Source: Kiritimatiellia bacterium
GTDB taxonomy: Bacteria > Verrucomicrobiota > Kiritimatiellia > RFP12 > UBA1067
Assembly (NCBI GenBank): GCA_028701555.1
Contig: JAQVQN010000023.1
Location: forward strand, 1 to 13,028
Length of the DNA: 13,028 bases
Direction of reading: 5' to 3'
Position numbers and translations under genes: made by a program
Part shown: positions 12,866 to 13,028 of the stretch, in pieces
Numbering within the stretch: the stretch's first letter is position 1
How the letters are laid out: every line of letters begins with the position of its first letter
Notes under the pieces: model-generated
The model's database searches: none
Told to the model about the DNA's origin: nothing
What the model saw: the letters and a program-made list of their open reading frames with translations, nothing else

Positions 12866-13028
12866 ATGCGGCACGCGAGGGTTAAGCTGGATGGGCATGG
12901 CTGCTACCATGTGGTGAGCCGGATCGTTGACCGGAACTTCCGGCTGACGGACGATGAGAAGGAGATCTTCCGCAGGATGATGCGCAAGGCGGAGGCTTTC
13001 TCGGGGGTCAAGATACTCACTTACGCCC
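12866..13028 (+). CDS. REP-associated tyrosine (Y1/IS200-like) transposase, partial
   Basis: 54 codons are visible before the window ends. The protein begins MRHARVKLDGHGCYHVVSRI, then VDRNFRLTDDEKEIFRRMMR and AFSGVKILTYA. This matches the N-terminus of Y1_Tnp (RayT-type) transposases: an R-x-x-x beta strand, YHVVSR, a conserved R..F, then a helix with D.E...F and the strand leading to the HUH motif. The HUH and catalytic Tyr are beyond the edge, so activity cannot be judged. The start is well supported by GGAGGGAGG six bases before the ATG. Such proteins mobilise or maintain REP-like palindromes. In this lineage they are usually dispersed single genes rather than classic IS elements. Confidence 0.85.
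   Translation, partial: MRHARVKLDGHGCYHVVSRIVDRNFRLTDDEKEIFRRMMRKAEAFSGVKILTYA

Noticed and set aside
1..13028. CRISPR arrays, tRNA/rRNA genes, toxin-antitoxin or defence operons, prophage genes
   Set aside because: No regularly spaced repeats, no tRNA-like cloverleaf sequence and no characteristic proteins were seen. The only mobile-element gene is the partial Y1 transposase at the right edge.

Overview
The window is a gene-dense (about 58% GC by eye) piece of bacterial chromosome, mostly housekeeping metabolism. The gene set points to an anaerobic, fermentative member of the PVC group, most like Kiritimatiellota/Verrucomicrobiota. The clues are a PPi-type phosphofructokinase, an archaeal-type phosphoglycerate mutase-like enzyme, GTP-dependent PEP carboxykinase, a TM1266-type regulator linked to [FeFe]-hydrogenase, and two small proteins (169 and 135 aa) of a kind I associate with that lineage. 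The lineage call rests on recalled family resemblance, not on a search.

Layout. 1-416 (-): 5' part of a lipoprotein with an Ig-like domain. 559-1932 (+): multi-pass MATE/ANKH-like transporter. 1948-3144 (-): apgM-type mutase. 3278-3811 (+): exported FMN split-barrel protein with a clear promoter and RBS. 3884-5558 (-): likely operon of a 169-aa protein, proC and the TM1266-like regulator. 5739-6974 (+): PPi-phosphofructokinase. 7010-8968 (-): 135-aa unknown protein followed by cardiolipin synthase. 9052-12518 (-): GTP-PEPCK, an OFA-family MFS transporter translationally overlapped with it, then an MpsC/DUF2294 protein. 12866-13028 (+): 5' end of a REP-associated (Y1) transposase, cut by the window edge.

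How the genes fit together. PPi-PFK, the mutase-like enzyme and GTP-PEPCK act on the reversible middle and lower part of glycolysis/gluconeogenesis. The PEPCK-OFA pair suggests co-expression of C3/C4 metabolism with carboxylate transport. MpsC-like and TM1266-like proteins fit an anaerobe that handles H2 and sodium/CO2, but no hydrogenase gene is present here.

The most notable non-coding signal is the pck leader (about 12519-12712). A near-consensus promoter is followed about 60 bases later by a strong intrinsic-terminator hairpin and T tract. All of this lies upstream of the pck RBS, and I see no good second promoter. This is the architecture of an attenuator or riboswitch, and I could not match it to a known class. 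I found no CRISPR array, tRNA, rRNA, prophage or recognisable defence system.
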